Below, in pieces: positions 11,210 to 23,241 of a stretch of 64,000 bases of DNA. Position 1 is the first letter of the stretch. Every line of letters begins with the position of its first letter. Source of the stretch: Adiantum capillus-veneris (lineage: Eukaryota; Streptophyta; Polypodiopsida; Polypodiales; Pteridaceae); contig CM043957.1 of the NCBI GenBank assembly GCA_014529385.2, forward strand, positions 67,229,503-67,293,502. Reading direction: 5' to 3'. Below the pieces are notes generated by a model. It was not told the origin of the DNA. It searched no databases and saw only the letters and a program-made list of their open reading frames with translations. The position numbers were made by a program, and so were the translations under genes.

Positions 11210-11475
11210 CACCCAGCGGGCCCGATCGGGCCCGCATATATATAACGCTGACAGCTCGCCGAGCTTTTCAGTGTCCCCGACAGGCCCGTAGGGAAAATGA
11301 TAAACCTTGGCGGGCCCGTCGAGGATACTAAAAAGCTCGGCAGGAATTTTGTGGGCTTGCAAGTCACCATTAACCGGGTTCTGTGTGATTATGTTTATTG
11401 GGATCATGTAAATGTGTCAATAAGACCTTGTGATCAGACAAAATTTGATGTAATTATGTAAATATTAAATCCCTG
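11210..11475 (-). repeat. Right terminal/subterminal inverted repeat of hAT element
   Basis: Read inward from 11475 it starts CAGGGATTTAAT, matching CAAGGATTTCAT at the left end. It then shows a TTTACATGATC-type AT-rich stretch, GGTTAATGGTGAC (left: GTTAATTGTTAACGTGAC) and a GC-rich block. That block includes a 20-bp perfect palindrome (GCGGGCCCGA and its complement) at 11216-11235. Order and spacing match the left repeat, with many substitutions. Confidence 0.78.
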
Positions 11476-11483
11476 AAACTAAG
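11476..11483 (+). repeat. Right target-site duplication of hAT element
   Basis: AAACTAAG, identical to 3385-3392. The Ty3 RT reading frame resumes at 11484 in the same phase as it stopped at 3392. Confidence 0.9.
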
Positions 11484-11645
11484 GCCACACCTAAGGCTCA
11501 AAAGCTATGAAGGCTAGGAGTCATCAAGGATCAGACTCTACTCAAGTATGTAAGAAGGCTTCTAGAACCATGTTTCATTTATCTAGTGGAAAATTTAGAG
11601 TGGATCTCCCCAGTTGTGATCACTCCCAAAAAAAATGGAAAGTCT
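11484..11645 (+). pseudogene. Ty3/gypsy reverse transcriptase, continuation after hAT insertion
   Basis: Continues the frame that ends at 3392. After one stop near 11508 it reads RLGVIKDQTLLKYVRR, then FIYLVENLEWISPVV and TPKKNGK. This is the N-terminal RT block of plant Ty3 elements (family form: LLEAGFI-Y-P-V...SEWVSPVV-V-PKKNGK). Homology stops at about 11645, before the catalytic domains, so the relic is truncated here. Confidence 0.8.
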
Positions 11646-12992
11646 AATTTCACACTAACCCCTTGCTAATTTCACTAATTTTACTAACTTACACACTAAT
11701 TTGCTATTAAGGATTAGAGCTTTCAACCGTTCAATCAATCTTCATTGGAAAGGTAATCAAGGTGGTATTCTCAAACTCCCTAGAATCTAAACATGTGTAG
11801 AGATTCCATGATGACATAATGTCAATGCCATGTTGATGCTATGTTATGCTATGAAAATTTTTGAATTGTTCATTTTCATGCTGTCGTAATGCCGAAATTT
11901 TTCAGATTTGGTGGCGTATGGAATTGCCAAGTCAATTGCTAATTGGTGAATGTACATTGCTAATTGTGTGCCTAATTGATCTAATTGCATGCTTGAATGG
12001 TCAATTGCAAGTGTGTGTGCACTAAAATCAAGTGTATGTGCATCCTAATTGAGTGTGTGTATGCCTAATTTGAGGTGTGTGTGCACTATTTTTCCTTGTT
12101 TGTGCACCTAAAAATTCAATGTGTGCTTAATGATTTTTCAATTGTGATGATTGATTTGTGTTATTGTCATGCAATTTCAACAAGATTAACCCTTTTGTGT
12201 GCGCACCTAAAGATTGGTAAAAACTGCCAATTATTAGTGTGTGTGTGTGTGCCTAAAAAGTGCTTAATGTACATGATTAATTCAATGTTTGATTGCATGT
12301 TTAATGTGTGTAATGGTTAATCGGTACAATCCATTAAAAAATCATAAATTGATCAAAAAATCACCAAATAAATTATTTAATAAAAAATCATAAAACCTTC
12401 AAAAAATTCTATAAATTTTTAAAATTCACAGAAAAAAATCTTTAAAAATCAGAACTTTTCTAGAAAACTTTATAAAAATTCATAAAAAAACCAAAAATTT
12501 CATAAAAAATTAAAAAAAAAACAAAACCTCTCAAAAAATAATAAAAATAAAAAGAGAATCATCAAAAGAGGCAAAAAAGCAAAAAAACACACTGTTGAAA
12601 AGAAGTCACACACTGCAAAGCAAGGAAAAGTCAAGAAGAGCAGCAAGAAAAAACACCAAAAAGAGAAAAAAGACCTACTCAGAGCCGAGCAGCAGGAATT
12701 TTTAAAAATTTGTGAAAATCAAGCACTGCAAATTGCTCCCTATTGGAGAGATAGGGGCACAAATCACATTGGACTGCAGGTTATGCTATCCAGAGCCTAG
12801 ATTTTCATCATTTCAAAGGCTGCAATCAATTCTGAAACTTTCAAGCTAGAGTTAATCAATTGTTGTCAGTCTTAAGAGCAGTCAACTGTCAAAATTGCTT
12901 TGTCATAAGCAGTATTGTCAAACCCGAGCAGGAGAAATTCTCTAATCATCACCAGGATCTGCTAAGAGATAGTTTTGACAGAGCAAGCCGAC
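11646..12992. other. AT-rich non-coding stretch
   Basis: No gene seen. From about 11980 to 12260 a loose GTGTGTGCACCTAAtt-type motif recurs irregularly. From 12330 to 12680 the DNA is extremely A-rich (runs of AAAAATC/AAAAATT). It resembles a retroelement leader region ahead of the reading frame that starts at 12993; that is inference. Confidence 0.4.
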
Positions 12993-14560
12993 ATGGACTC
13001 AAATCGAGCCGAGAGTTCAAGTACAGCAAAGCAAGCCAGTAGCAGTGGCAACACAGGTACAAAAGCAATAGAGCAAATTTTACAGCTATATGGCTACAAT
13101 GGAGATAAAGTCTTATATGAAGATTCAAAAGGCCAAAGATACCTAATAAGCAGCAAAAGCAACAAAATCAGCAAAGAAGCCAAGATTCTATTGATCAAAG
13201 TGAAGCCAGATTCAGAGAACCCCCATATGTTCACAGATTTCATTGGCGCTAGGTATTGCAAGCTCAAAGATGAAGCGCAGATAGAAGTTCAGAAAGTCAA
13301 CCCAAGTGTTTATCCAAAAATCTGCACAAAGACAACAAAATATACATTTGGTGCATATGCAATCAGGGTAAGTGTAAATGGACTATAGTGTTCAGATCTA
13401 TAGTCAAGAACCAAAAAGGGAAGATCCAACAGATCAGCCAATTGAAGCCAGTCTAATTGGAGAGCCAGGCCAAAGATGGTATAAAGGTCAAGATGGAACG
13501 ATTTATAGCATGATGCTCAATGTTCTAAAAGAAGATGATGACAACTTGGTCAGCATGAAGCAAAAACTTCTTAGCTAGAGCTTGACATGATAGAACCAAA
13601 TGAAATACCACCAATCATGGCATATTGCTCAGATTGTGGATGAAAAGGTGGACATTTTTCTGAAGATTGTCTAGGAACCCAGACAACAGAGACATCAAAA
13701 CTGCCAAGCAAGGTACAAAGAAGTTTGGAAATGCAAATCTCGATGTAAGTGCATTTAACTCGTCACACTTAATGCAATTAGACGATTCTGCATTACCTTT
13801 AGAAACACCAATAAAAGCACTGCAAGTTCAAAATCAGCATAAAGATGCACAGGCACCTAAAAAGCTTAAAATTTATTCTTTGAACAACAAATTTCTGCAT
13901 GAATTTGGTCGAGGTGTCCAGATACCACCGATTGTAGAAAATGATTAGGTTTGTAAATGATTTTGCATCCATTGCCACAAGTGTGCAATCATTCACGAGT
14001 CTAAGGGATACATCAAACAGAATGTTGTGAGCTTTGTATGGCACCCATAATTCATATGCACACTATGTAGACCATAAAAGGCAACTATACAAAGAGGATC
14101 AACCAATGTTTGAATGGCCCACATACCAGCTCATAGAAGTGCGTTCAATGATAGATAAAAAAGGATGGTTCATTTCAGAGGATAGAAACTATTATAGCCC
14201 ATCCTCTCTAAAGATGAAGGATATTACCCGAGTGAACCCAAAAATATGTAAAGAGCCAAACTCTCCTCCACCAAAAATCATGCTTTGACGTTGTAACCAA
14301 ACGAGCATATACTTTGACCAAAACATTCGTAGATATAGACAAGAGTCTAAGATCTATGATGCCTTGGGTCTTGAAACCACAACAGCTCAGATCATAAGAG
14401 ACCCATGCGATAGACAATATCAGGGAAAATATAATTCTATCTACATCTTGACTTGGGGAATAATTTGTCATGTTTCGCAGAGAACATAAGAAACTATACA
14501 GAAGGTTTACAGATACCAAGCATCACCAATGCTACCTAAAGTGTACCTTCACAATCCCAA
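12993..14560 (+). pseudogene. Unrecognised retroelement-like protein with zinc-knuckle-like motif
   Basis: Consecutive + strand frames (12993-13388, 13378-13578, 13667-13948, 14034-14288 and on to about 14550) look like one broken protein. It begins MDSNRAESSSTAKQ, then a basic/acidic domain (KVLYEDSKGQRYLIS...), then GQRWYKGQDGTIYSMMLNV. At 13626-13670 a CSDCG...KGGHFSEDC string with one stop inside resembles a CCHC zinc knuckle, but the spacing is one residue long. I do not recognise the family. A gag or coat-like protein of an LTR or pararetrovirus-type element is possible. No RT or protease was found next to it. Confidence 0.35.
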
Positions 14561-14661
14561 AAGATGAGACTAAACCAGAGCCAAACAGTTTTGAATTCTC
14601 ATAATGAAGCAGGCTATTGTGATCCTCCTAGGAAGAGGGGAGCTATAAATTCATCAAGCTT

Positions 14662-14690
14662 AGCTCTAATACCAGGAAATGTTACACCAG
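14662..14690 (-). mobile_element. Antisense LTR/primer-binding-site junction candidate
   Basis: On the - strand the sequence reads CTGGTATTAGAGCT (14675-14662), close to the initiator-tRNA-Met primer site TGGTATCAGAGC used by many plant LTR elements. Just before it, on the same strand, is GGTGTAACA, a plausible LTR end, whose + strand form starts TGTTACACC at 14680. The element would run leftward on the - strand, but no matching pol was seen there. Confidence 0.35.
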
Positions 14691-15447
14691 TTAGTAGCCA
14701 AGTGTTGTACTTCTGCCCTGGAATGTAGTACTCAAAGTGATCTAGAAGCTGATCTAGATGGCTCCTCGAATAGAGTCACGGTGCAAGATATAGCTATCCA
14801 AAGTTGGAAGGCTTTGCACACCCTTGACAAGTGGGGCACGTACAAATAGGTTATGAGGGCTAGAGTGAGTAGGTGGACATGTAGGGCTCAAGTTTTGGAG
14901 AATGTCAATTTTCTTGGATTGTCAATCAGAGCTCTAAAGAGAAAGTTATGGCCAGTGGAAGATTTGTCAAGGTTCGGGTATGTGCGAAGTTGACCGCATT
15001 GGGAGGCATGCCATTTCTTGCTTTTTTGGGTTTGATCAGGTTCAAGGAGCCGTTGGGAATCATGTGAAGACAACAAGAAGTGACAGCTTAGCAATCACAT
15101 TCCAGGGTAGCAAAATGTGTTAGCCTAAATTTTGGTGCAGTGGGCGGTGAAGAGTTGCCATGTGATTTTTTCAGGTTTTTACGGCATTGATTGGACGGCC
15201 CGAAAAAGTACAAAATACGACGAGGATTGCAAAGTTCAAAGTCTAGGTTGGTGCCTTCTAAAGGTTTTGTGAATCCCTTGAGCTATAGAGAGAGGCATTT
15301 GTTTTTGTCTCAAGTGTGTTCCCCATTCCCCCTCTCCAACGTCTTATAGGTTTGGGATATCCCCTGCAATGATACAATCACCATAGCCTTGAATAAGTGC
15401 TTGACTACATGTTTATGTTGTGGCTGGGGTGGTCACCCATTAAATTG

Positions 15448-15452
<5 letters not shown>

Positions 15453-15529
<77 letters not shown>
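15453..15529. repeat. (AG)n microsatellite, about 38 units
   Basis: Uninterrupted AG dinucleotide tract. It produces artificial ER- or SL-repeat frames on the two strands. Confidence 0.97.
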
Positions 15530-15531
<2 letters not shown>

Positions 15532-16308
15532 AAGATAGAGGGAGGTTATGAGTTGGATGGTTTAAGCTTTGATGATTCTTGTTTATACAAACTCTGCAGT
15601 CATTAATATATTGATCAAGTTGAAACTCTTGATTGTATTGGACTGCAAAAACTTCATGTGACAGTCCACGAGCCTCTGCAGACATACGAAAAAACCTTCT
15701 CTCTAAGCATGTCTTCCCAGCTACAAAGAAGCAACACTAGACATGGTGTTGTAGCTTCATCATGGTTCAGCAATCAACTAGTCAAAGGAGCAAACTAGTG
15801 AAGGCGAATAAGAGCAGACTCGAAAATTTGAGAATGAGAGAGAAAGGGAGAGGTAGAGAGATTCTAGATTGAGAAGTGAGAGATGACCCGATTCAATGTC
15901 ACATATACCTGCACAAAAGCTTGAAGTTATCACTAGTGCTGGCCACAAAGGGGGAGCTAGTCCCAATTTTGATCGATAAATGCCGCTTTAGTCTTTGGGT
16001 GGTAGTGAAATAGAATAAAATAAAGTGAAAATGGTGCGTTTTGATGACAATTAGATTGCATGAATTCTAGTGTGTGGTACCAAAAGTTTTCAGGGAGAAA
16101 AAGGGATGGTGGACAACCGAATTTAAAAAACAAAAGCGGGTGGAGGCTAAAATGGTTGGTGGTTAGGCCTGCATGCAATGGCCAACACCGCCAAAACAAA
16201 GAGGCAGTTTGTGGGTGTGCAACACAAAATGAGAAACAAAGATATGTTGTTGATTGCAAATGGCTAGCAAAAAGAGACAAGGTGCTGACAAGGGAAAGGG
16301 GGGGAGGG

Positions 16309-16310
<2 letters not shown>

Positions 16311-16401
<91 letters not shown>
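16311..16401. repeat. (GA)n microsatellite, about 45 units
   Basis: Uninterrupted GA tract preceded by a G-rich run at 16297-16310. Frames crossing it are repeat artefacts. Confidence 0.97.
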
Positions 16402-16402
<1 letters not shown>

Positions 16403-16831
16403 CTTGTGCGACTGGATGAGAGCAAGAGAGGGAGCTTTGGTTGAGAGAGTGGATGGTCATTGGAGAGGAAGAGTGGAGAGAGAGAATATCCCCACTTTCA
16501 TGGAGTTTGTGAGATTGTGAGCCATGAGTGAGGTGGGTAGGTACATGCAACCCATGCAGAGTGTAACATCGGTGGCATCTGGTTTACTACTACTTTGTTG
16601 ATTGTTGTAGTTGGATTGTCAATGGATGTTAAAGCTATGGCTGGGCTTGCAAAACCTACCACTATAGGACCTTTGTTACTGCTGATGGAGGGTGGGTGTG
16701 GCTCGGCTTGTGAGACTTGTCGCTGCTTTGTGAGCAGCTCGAAGTTGTTGTTGCTTTGGTCATATGATCAGCCCCGTGTACGCCTCTACCAAAGATCAAG
16801 TTCACCACCGACAATTTAACGATAGAGAATA

Positions 16832-17283
16832 TTGTTGAATAATTGTTTTGTAATATGTTTATAATTAATTTTTTCTCTCTTGGGGTTTTTGCTCACTTGG
16901 GGTTTTTTCCCACAACCATATAGAGAGAATAATGTTGTCTCTCCTTACCCTTCTTTGTGGTCCCCTTTTCAAAAGCTTTCGATGAACCTAATTTTTGAAC
17001 TTCCTATTGTTGGCGTACCTTCATTATTTTGCACTCATACAAATTTTGAGAACTCTTGAAGATCTCTCAGCTTTTCTCTTTGCTAGGGCATTAAAAATTT
17101 CTTTTCTTCTTCTTCTTCTACCTTCTTCTACTTCTTTGCCTTCTACTATAATTTGTACTTTTTGTTTTGTAGAATCCAATCATATTCTCTATTTACAGAA
17201 TCCAATCATAGGTATATACGTTGTCTTTTGCTATTCATGTACCTCTACATTCTTAGTTCAATTTACTCTACAATCCCACATCA
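16832..17283 (+). mobile_element. Candidate LTR of the following Ty3 relic
   Basis: Begins TGTTGAATAATTG and ends ...ATCCCACA, with a TGGTATGAATACG string 3' of it at 17289, weakly like a tRNA primer site. Inside is the paired phrase TTGGGGTTTTT...CTTGGGGTTTTTTCCCAC that is common in plant LTRs. A Ty3 gag frame starts about 90 bp downstream. No second LTR is present, so the boundaries are tentative. Confidence 0.35.
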
Positions 17284-17349
17284 TTCTGGTATGAATACGC
17301 TTAAACATCTAAAACCTCCTATCCGTCATTAAAAAAATTCTATCTTTTT

Positions 17350-19040
17350 AGGAGTTAGCCAATCCATGAGTGTATGGATGATTACTTTGATTTAACCCAT
17401 TCATTTGTCGAGAACAAGATCGTTATTATCAAGTTCAAATTGGAAAATATGTCTAGGCATTGGTGGAAAAACCATTCTGATGAGAATAACATCAACCCTA
17501 ACATACTGACATGGGATCACCTCAAAGCACATTTATCAAAACAAGGTATATCACTGTGGTTGCATGAATAATTTTCTTGATTGTACTTAGGGCAAAGAAT
17601 TAGAGTCATACTATGAATATCCTTAATCCTTGTCAAAGTACGCTCCAGCTAGGATGAATCAAGAAGTCAAAGTAGCATGATTTGTATCAGCAAATTTATG
17701 TAACCTCATGAAGACTAGACTTCAGATTCTTTGACCTACAATTTTTTAGATGTCTTTGATACGGGTAAACCCGTTGAACTTTAATTATTGACTAGAAAAA
17801 AGAAAAAATATTTGTGTGAATAAGAGACCTCATCTTGAAGATGACTCAAGATCTAGGAATTCACAACAAAGAATGGAAAAGTTATTGTGTATGCAGGCTA
17901 GGCAAGATTATCTTTGTTATACTTGCCTTGACCATGATTATCAATCTAGAGATTATCCATTTAATGACTCAAGATTTATAGGATCAATAGATAATTATGA
18001 GCCAAGGAACTAGAACCCAAATTTAAATTTCAATAATTTTAGATCCAAACCACCTATAGCTTAATAGAACTTTAATCAAAATCAAAGACCCCTTGTAGCT
18101 TAATAGAAATTCAATCAAAATCAAAGAAATTCTAGACTAGGGAATCTACCTTTTGTGAGGAATAGACCACCCAACAAAAATAACAAAATCAAAATAAATT
18201 TAATTGACAACCTCGTTTTGGAAGAGGAGGAAACCAATGGCCTCAAGAAAGAACTCAACTCAATATAATGTTCAAGGTGTTAGAGGCAATGGAAATGAAG
18301 CAAATGCATATATTCATGTTGTAATTGAATATCAAAGAGTTCATGAACATTTTTTAGTAATTGAGACCCCAAATAAGTATCAAGGTAAATATTTTACCTT
18401 ATTGATCAATTCTAAGAGTACACATTCTTTCATCTCTCCTAAATGCATTGAAAATCTCATTTGTCTTAAATATCCTAATGCTAACATCATAGTGGAATTA
18501 GCTATGGGAAGGAAAGTTACATCTTCTACTTCTTTGGGTAACTTGAAATTTTTTTTCGATGGCCACAACACTTTATCTCATTTTAGGGTCTTTTTCTAGA
18601 GGGGTCTATGACGAAATTTTAGGAATGGATTGGCTTAAGGCAAATGATGGTCACTTACATTGTAAAAATACTTCATTAGCTTTTGTAAATAAACATAACT
18701 CTAGGGTTACAATTATCAAAAAGCGAGGAAAACGTAAACTTTAGCTTGTAAGCTTCACTAAAGTAATGAAAATTTATAGAAAGAATAAAATGGTTTATGC
18801 TGTAAAGCTTAAGTCAAAAGAAAAGAATCTTGAAACACGCAAACCTAAGTGTGTTTCCTAAGGAACTTTCAAAGTTACAATCCAAGTGTGAAGTATATCA
18901 TGCAGTAGAACTTATTCTAGGAGATCAACCAGTTGCTTGTAGACCATACAAGATGTCAAACTTGAGTCTATGGTACTCAAAACAACTTACTCAACTTCTT
19001 GACCAAGGCTTCATTTGACCTAGTGTTTCTCCATGAATGT
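17350..19040 (+). pseudogene. Ty3/gypsy gag-protease-RT start, decayed
   Basis: A different Ty3 lineage from the one at 1.6 kb. Gag at about 17374-17570 reads MDDYFDLTHSF...HWWKNH, the ARxxWW-type capsid motif. A broken zinc knuckle is at about 17900-17950 (LCYTCLDHD...), where the later H/C positions are lost. Protease: LINSKSTHSFISPKC near 18400-18440 is the D-S-G-S-THSFIS motif with D to N and G to K changes. This is followed by EILGMDWLKAND (18613-18648), the typical L-G-M-D-W-L after the protease. RT N-terminal block at about 18845-19030: VFPKELSKLQ...LLDQGFI then PSVSP. Homology ends at about 19035. Stops and frameshifts are frequent. Confidence 0.75.
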
Positions 19041-19999
<959 letters not shown>

Positions 20000-20070
20000 T
20001 TCATGTCGTCCCTGACATGACTGACTAGTCCATGTGTTCTTGATCTTTTACTTCAACTCGCTGGGTGGGC

Positions 20071-20813
20071 TCAATAGAATCCCGGTGGCTTGATCATCTT
20101 TAAGAAAGATTCATATCTAATGTTCTCAATGCTCACTGTGGGTCCAAAGATCTTGCTCTCATATGTGAAAAACCCTATGTAGAATGCCTCTTCAAAGGCT
20201 TGCATGTGGAAACTAGGCAAAAACATTAGCCTTTGGTAGAAGTAATGTAATATTTGTGGCAAGGGTTGGGTTGAGAGGTCATATGCCAATTTGAGGAGAG
20301 TGTCTCCGTTGATAATAGACTTGAACATGTAGCTTTTTGTGGCACAAACACCTTGATTTAGGCTAGAAATGTCTTACAAATCTTCCTGAGCATCACGCAC
20401 ATCAAATCAAGAGATCGAGTGAAGAGCTTAATGGCACCCATTAGGGTTTTCACCATGTAAGTCCCACTTATTCTCTCTCCTTCTTTGGTTGGGAGGAGCT
20501 TAGGATAGTTCAACCACGTGGGGTGCCTTTGCAAAAGACTCGTGCAGTTCTTCCACGTTTGCATTCTTGGTACTGGGTAGAAGGAGACATCATCTTGTAG
20601 AGACTTTGGTGCATCAACCAGACATAGTAGGTACACTGGGTACTTTGTAAGCCATCCTTTTCTCCACTTTGGTTGTGAGTCCACTCTCTTCTTAGAGACT
20701 GCTTGATCTTTGATGTCACCTTCAAAGAATGGTGTCATCTCCTCTGCTTGAATTTGTTTTTTTATGGTGAGTAATTCATATTTGAGCAATGGGTAAGGTA
20801 GGGATGGTTGCAT
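20071..20813 (-). pseudogene. Unrecognised gene, C-terminal part
   Basis: Two - strand frames (20813-20358 and 20328-20071) appear to be the last part of the long broken gene that runs from 24035 to here. Visible stretches include KWRKGWLTKYPVYLLCLVDA, then KLLPTKEGERISGTY and an aromatic-rich end (FYQRLMFLPSFHMQAFEEAF...). I do not recognise a domain. It ends about 70 bp before the inferred polypurine tract, which places it as the 3'-most coding part of an LTR element. It could be a retroelement accessory protein or a captured gene. Confidence 0.35.
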
Positions 20814-21110
20814 ACACTATTTTCTGATTACATTCGTATATAACCTTAGCACACCCACAGAGTGCAACATCCTTTGCTCTCATTCTATTACTTCTCTGAC
20901 ACCCTCTTCAATGGCTTGCTCTATTAAACTCCAAAGATGAGCCTTGTCCTCTGCTATCAGCTCATGTCCTTCTTCTTAAATTTGGGGAGGTATCTCCACC
21001 AATATGGGTTCCTTAGAGTTGTCTGGAATCTCCATCGTCTCTTGTTGGGCATTGAATCATGAGTCACTGGGACCTAGATCTGTGGCTTGACCCCTTGCTC
21101 TCTCCACCTC

Positions 21111-21935
21111 CTATCTCATTTTTTCTAGCTGTTGTTGTATCAACTCCTCTCTTTTTGTGGCTTCTTTTACATTATTGACTAAAAGGTCTTGCAGCATTTC
21201 CAACAAGCGCTTCAGCTGGTGGTTCTCTTCTTGCAGCTGCCATTGCTCTTTTTTGAGTCTTTTTTCAACTACCAAGGAGCTTTCTACAATGTGAACTCTT
21301 TGTCTTTGTTCTAACTTCAGCTCCTTTTGAAGTGTTGTGATTTGAGCTTCCAAGGCATGTATTGCCTGGCTGTCCGCTCTTGCACTTGCTCTTACAACCC
21401 TTGGGGTGACTCTTAACCTTTGTATGGTCAATTCTTGGAGCTCTAATTTGCCCTTAATCTCTATTAACTCATCACAAGCTGCCTCCAATTCATCTTTGAT
21501 GTTTTCCTTCTCGTCTTGCAGATTGGCAATTTCTTTAGATACCTCAGTCATTTGGAGGGTGAGTGTATCCCTTTTCGCTTCAACTTTCTTCAGGATTTTT
21601 CCTTTTGATTCTTACTCTCTTTCTGCACTCTCTAGTATTTGAATAACTTTCTACAACTCTCTAGTGAGGTTGTCATGCTCTCCTATTAAGTTTTTCTCTC
21701 TTGTCATGAGCTTGTTGTTTTCCTCAACCATTGTGAGGGACCTCGTTCTAATTCTATCGAGTATTTGATGAGATGCACTCACATCCTCTTCATTTGATGC
21801 TATCACACTTTTTACAACTGGCCTATGTAGTGGTCTAGCTCGGGGAACTTGGTAGCCCATGATTAGTAGAACTCCCACTTGAGGAGGACACCATGGGTTC
21901 TCCAAAGGTCCTGGCACTGGTGGATTTGGCACCAA
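21111..21935 (-). pseudogene. Unrecognised gene, coiled-coil part
   Basis: Two blocks in the same phase (21935-21651 and 21551-21111) are separated by 33 codons holding two stops. The protein has a proline-rich start (NPPVPGPLENPW...) followed by about 200 residues of strongly predicted coiled coil by eye: heptads such as EIANLQDEKENIKDELE, IHALEAQITTLQKELKLEQ and QLQEENHQLKRLLEMLQ. It is probably continuous with the fragments on either side. The function is unknown; such coiled coils are seen in structural proteins and in some retroelement accessory proteins. Confidence 0.5.
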
Positions 21936-21999
21936 TCTGGTACTCCAGGCTGTTGTAATTGCATTTCTTGGCCTTGTGATTGTGTTTTTATTGATAGCT

Positions 22000-22787
22000 C
22001 AGAAGTGGCCTTGTCTTTTGGTTTGTCTTTCATGGCTTGGTCTTGTGGCTTCTCATCCTCTTTTCCTTCTTTATTTGCAACCCATGGCAGAATTGAGGTG
22101 CCATATACAACCTCGGAAGCATCTTCAAATGTATATCCATATTTAATGAGATTGTCATAGGTGCATCTTTTGTTCTTTTCCTTGTCCTTCGTTAGCCTTT
22201 GATGCCTCTTTTGGTGAATCTTTTTGTTGAGATGTTGAGGGTTTTGGGCTTGGAGGTTGTTGGGTGGATCGTGGGAGATGTTGTGCTACCTCCCTCCATC
22301 TTGGACTTTCTTTCTTGTTCTGTTTGTTCTTTAGGCTATTCTTGCAGCTTCCTCTTGATATCTTGAACTTGTTCAGCTATTGAAGGGCTCAAAAAAAATT
22401 TGGTCTATAATCCTCTTGGACTATTCATAGGTTTGGATTTAATGATCAAATTGATCCTTTAATAGTCATGAGGAGTTTCCGCCCATTTTCTTTGGGTCTG
22501 GCACCCAATACTCCTCAAAATATCCCTTTAGTGCTCTGTCAACCTTGAACTGCTCCATCAGTCTCTCGATGTGTGCCTCCTTTTAACTGGTGGTCTCTTT
22601 TAGTTTCTCTTCCTTGGTTACTACATTCTTTTCTTTCTTTTTTGGTGGCTCTTCCATCTTTTCTTCTTGCACTGTCTCCAACTTTCTTTTGAGACTTCTT
22701 GAGACAGGCAGTGCCACTGGTGGTTCATCTTTTGCATCCTCTTTAAGCCTTAGCCAATCATTCTAAGTTGGTGGGTCTAGTCACTAC
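22000..22787 (-). pseudogene. Unrecognised gene, lysine/glutamate-rich part
   Basis: On the - strand, from 22750 downward, an uninterrupted-looking stretch reads KDEPPVALPVSRSLKRKLE, then EEPPKKKEKNVVTKEEK and further on FKVDRALKGYFEEYW. A second stretch (around 22190-22000) reads KYGYTFEDASEVVYGTS followed by EDEKPQDQAMKDKPKDKA. Several stops interrupt. It is charged and low in complexity, and links the N-terminal fragments at 23.2-24.0 kb to the coiled coil. The inverted-repeat element at 22788-23241 sits at its upstream edge. Confidence 0.35.
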
Positions 22788-23241
22788 ATTAGGAAGAGAA
22801 TGGGGTGTAGGAGGGCCTCTTTATTTGTCATGAGCTTATGGAGGTGATTAATATTTTTCCAAATAGGTGTATGCCATGTGTGCAAGAATGGTGTGTGTGT
22901 AAGAGTGGTCAAAGGATGCACTTTTCCCCCCCAAAAAAGGAGGTGGAAAATTTTATGATTTTTGTCCTTCCATAACTCGCATATATGATCTCTTATTTGA
23001 ATGGAGATCATGGATCTACAATCTACACATCGCACTCTTTCCATAGATATGCTACATGATATGGTTTTACCCGCTAGATTTTAAATTCCATTTTGGGGGG
23101 AAACTTTGAATTCAAATAAACTAGCCATTTTGCCTGTTTGAATTCAAAAGGCGTCCTTGGAATACTTTCTTAATACAAAAGGTTTGACTTCCTTAAATTG
23201 CCAAATAAAGAGGCCCTCCTAGACCCCATTCTCTTCCTAAT
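22788..23241. mobile_element. 454-bp inverted-repeat element (MITE-like)
   Basis: The first 40 bases (22788-22827, starting ATTAGGAAGAG) and the last 40 (23202-23241, ending CTCTTCCTAAT) are inverted copies with 39 of 40 matches. The roughly 374-bp interior is AT-rich, with a CCCCCCC/GGGGGG pair, and codes for nothing recognisable. It interrupts the - strand gene (coding phrases EILTKIAYEVT just above it, lysine-rich stretch just below it). No clean target duplication could be seen. Confidence 0.75.

Larger units (their letters stand above)
3393..11475 (+). mobile_element. 8.1-kb cargo-carrying hAT DNA transposon
   Basis: The element is bounded by a perfect 8-bp duplication (AAACTAAG) and starts CAAGGATTTCAT. 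Its other end, read inward, starts CAGGGATTTAAT; hAT termini typically begin CAGGG/TAGGG. The outer roughly 265 bp at each end are imperfect inverted copies containing AT-rich palindromes followed by a GC-rich palindromic block. Inside are a + strand transposase (4597-6779) and two - strand genes, RING-H2-like (6912-7832) and protein kinase (8201-9722), arranged tail to tail with the transposase. The Ty3 RT frame is continuous across the insertion if the element and one duplication copy are ignored. Frameshifts and stops show that this copy is old and not autonomous. Confidence 0.88.
14691..16831. other. Non-coding, microsatellite-containing
   Basis: No gene supported. Frames on both strands between 15397 and 16550 are driven by the two AG repeats listed separately. 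Short frames at 14888-15094 and 16595-16819 have no domain. The left part could be an LTR starting at 14680, with no second boundary visible. Confidence 0.4.

Noticed and set aside
10827-11407. Several overlapping open frames on both strands
   Set aside because: They are produced by the (CT)n tract and the hAT inverted repeat; no frame has a domain.
12993-14560. Call as an endogenous pararetrovirus coat protein
   Set aside because: Only a misspaced zinc-knuckle-like string supports it; no movement protein, protease or RT is adjacent.
15397-16550. Frames with ER-, RE- or SL-repeat proteins
   Set aside because: Translations of AG/CT microsatellites on the two strands, up to 197 codons, with no flanking coding signal.
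22784-23044. 86-codon - strand frame as a gene
   Set aside because: It lies within the non-coding interior and end of the 454-bp inverted-repeat element.
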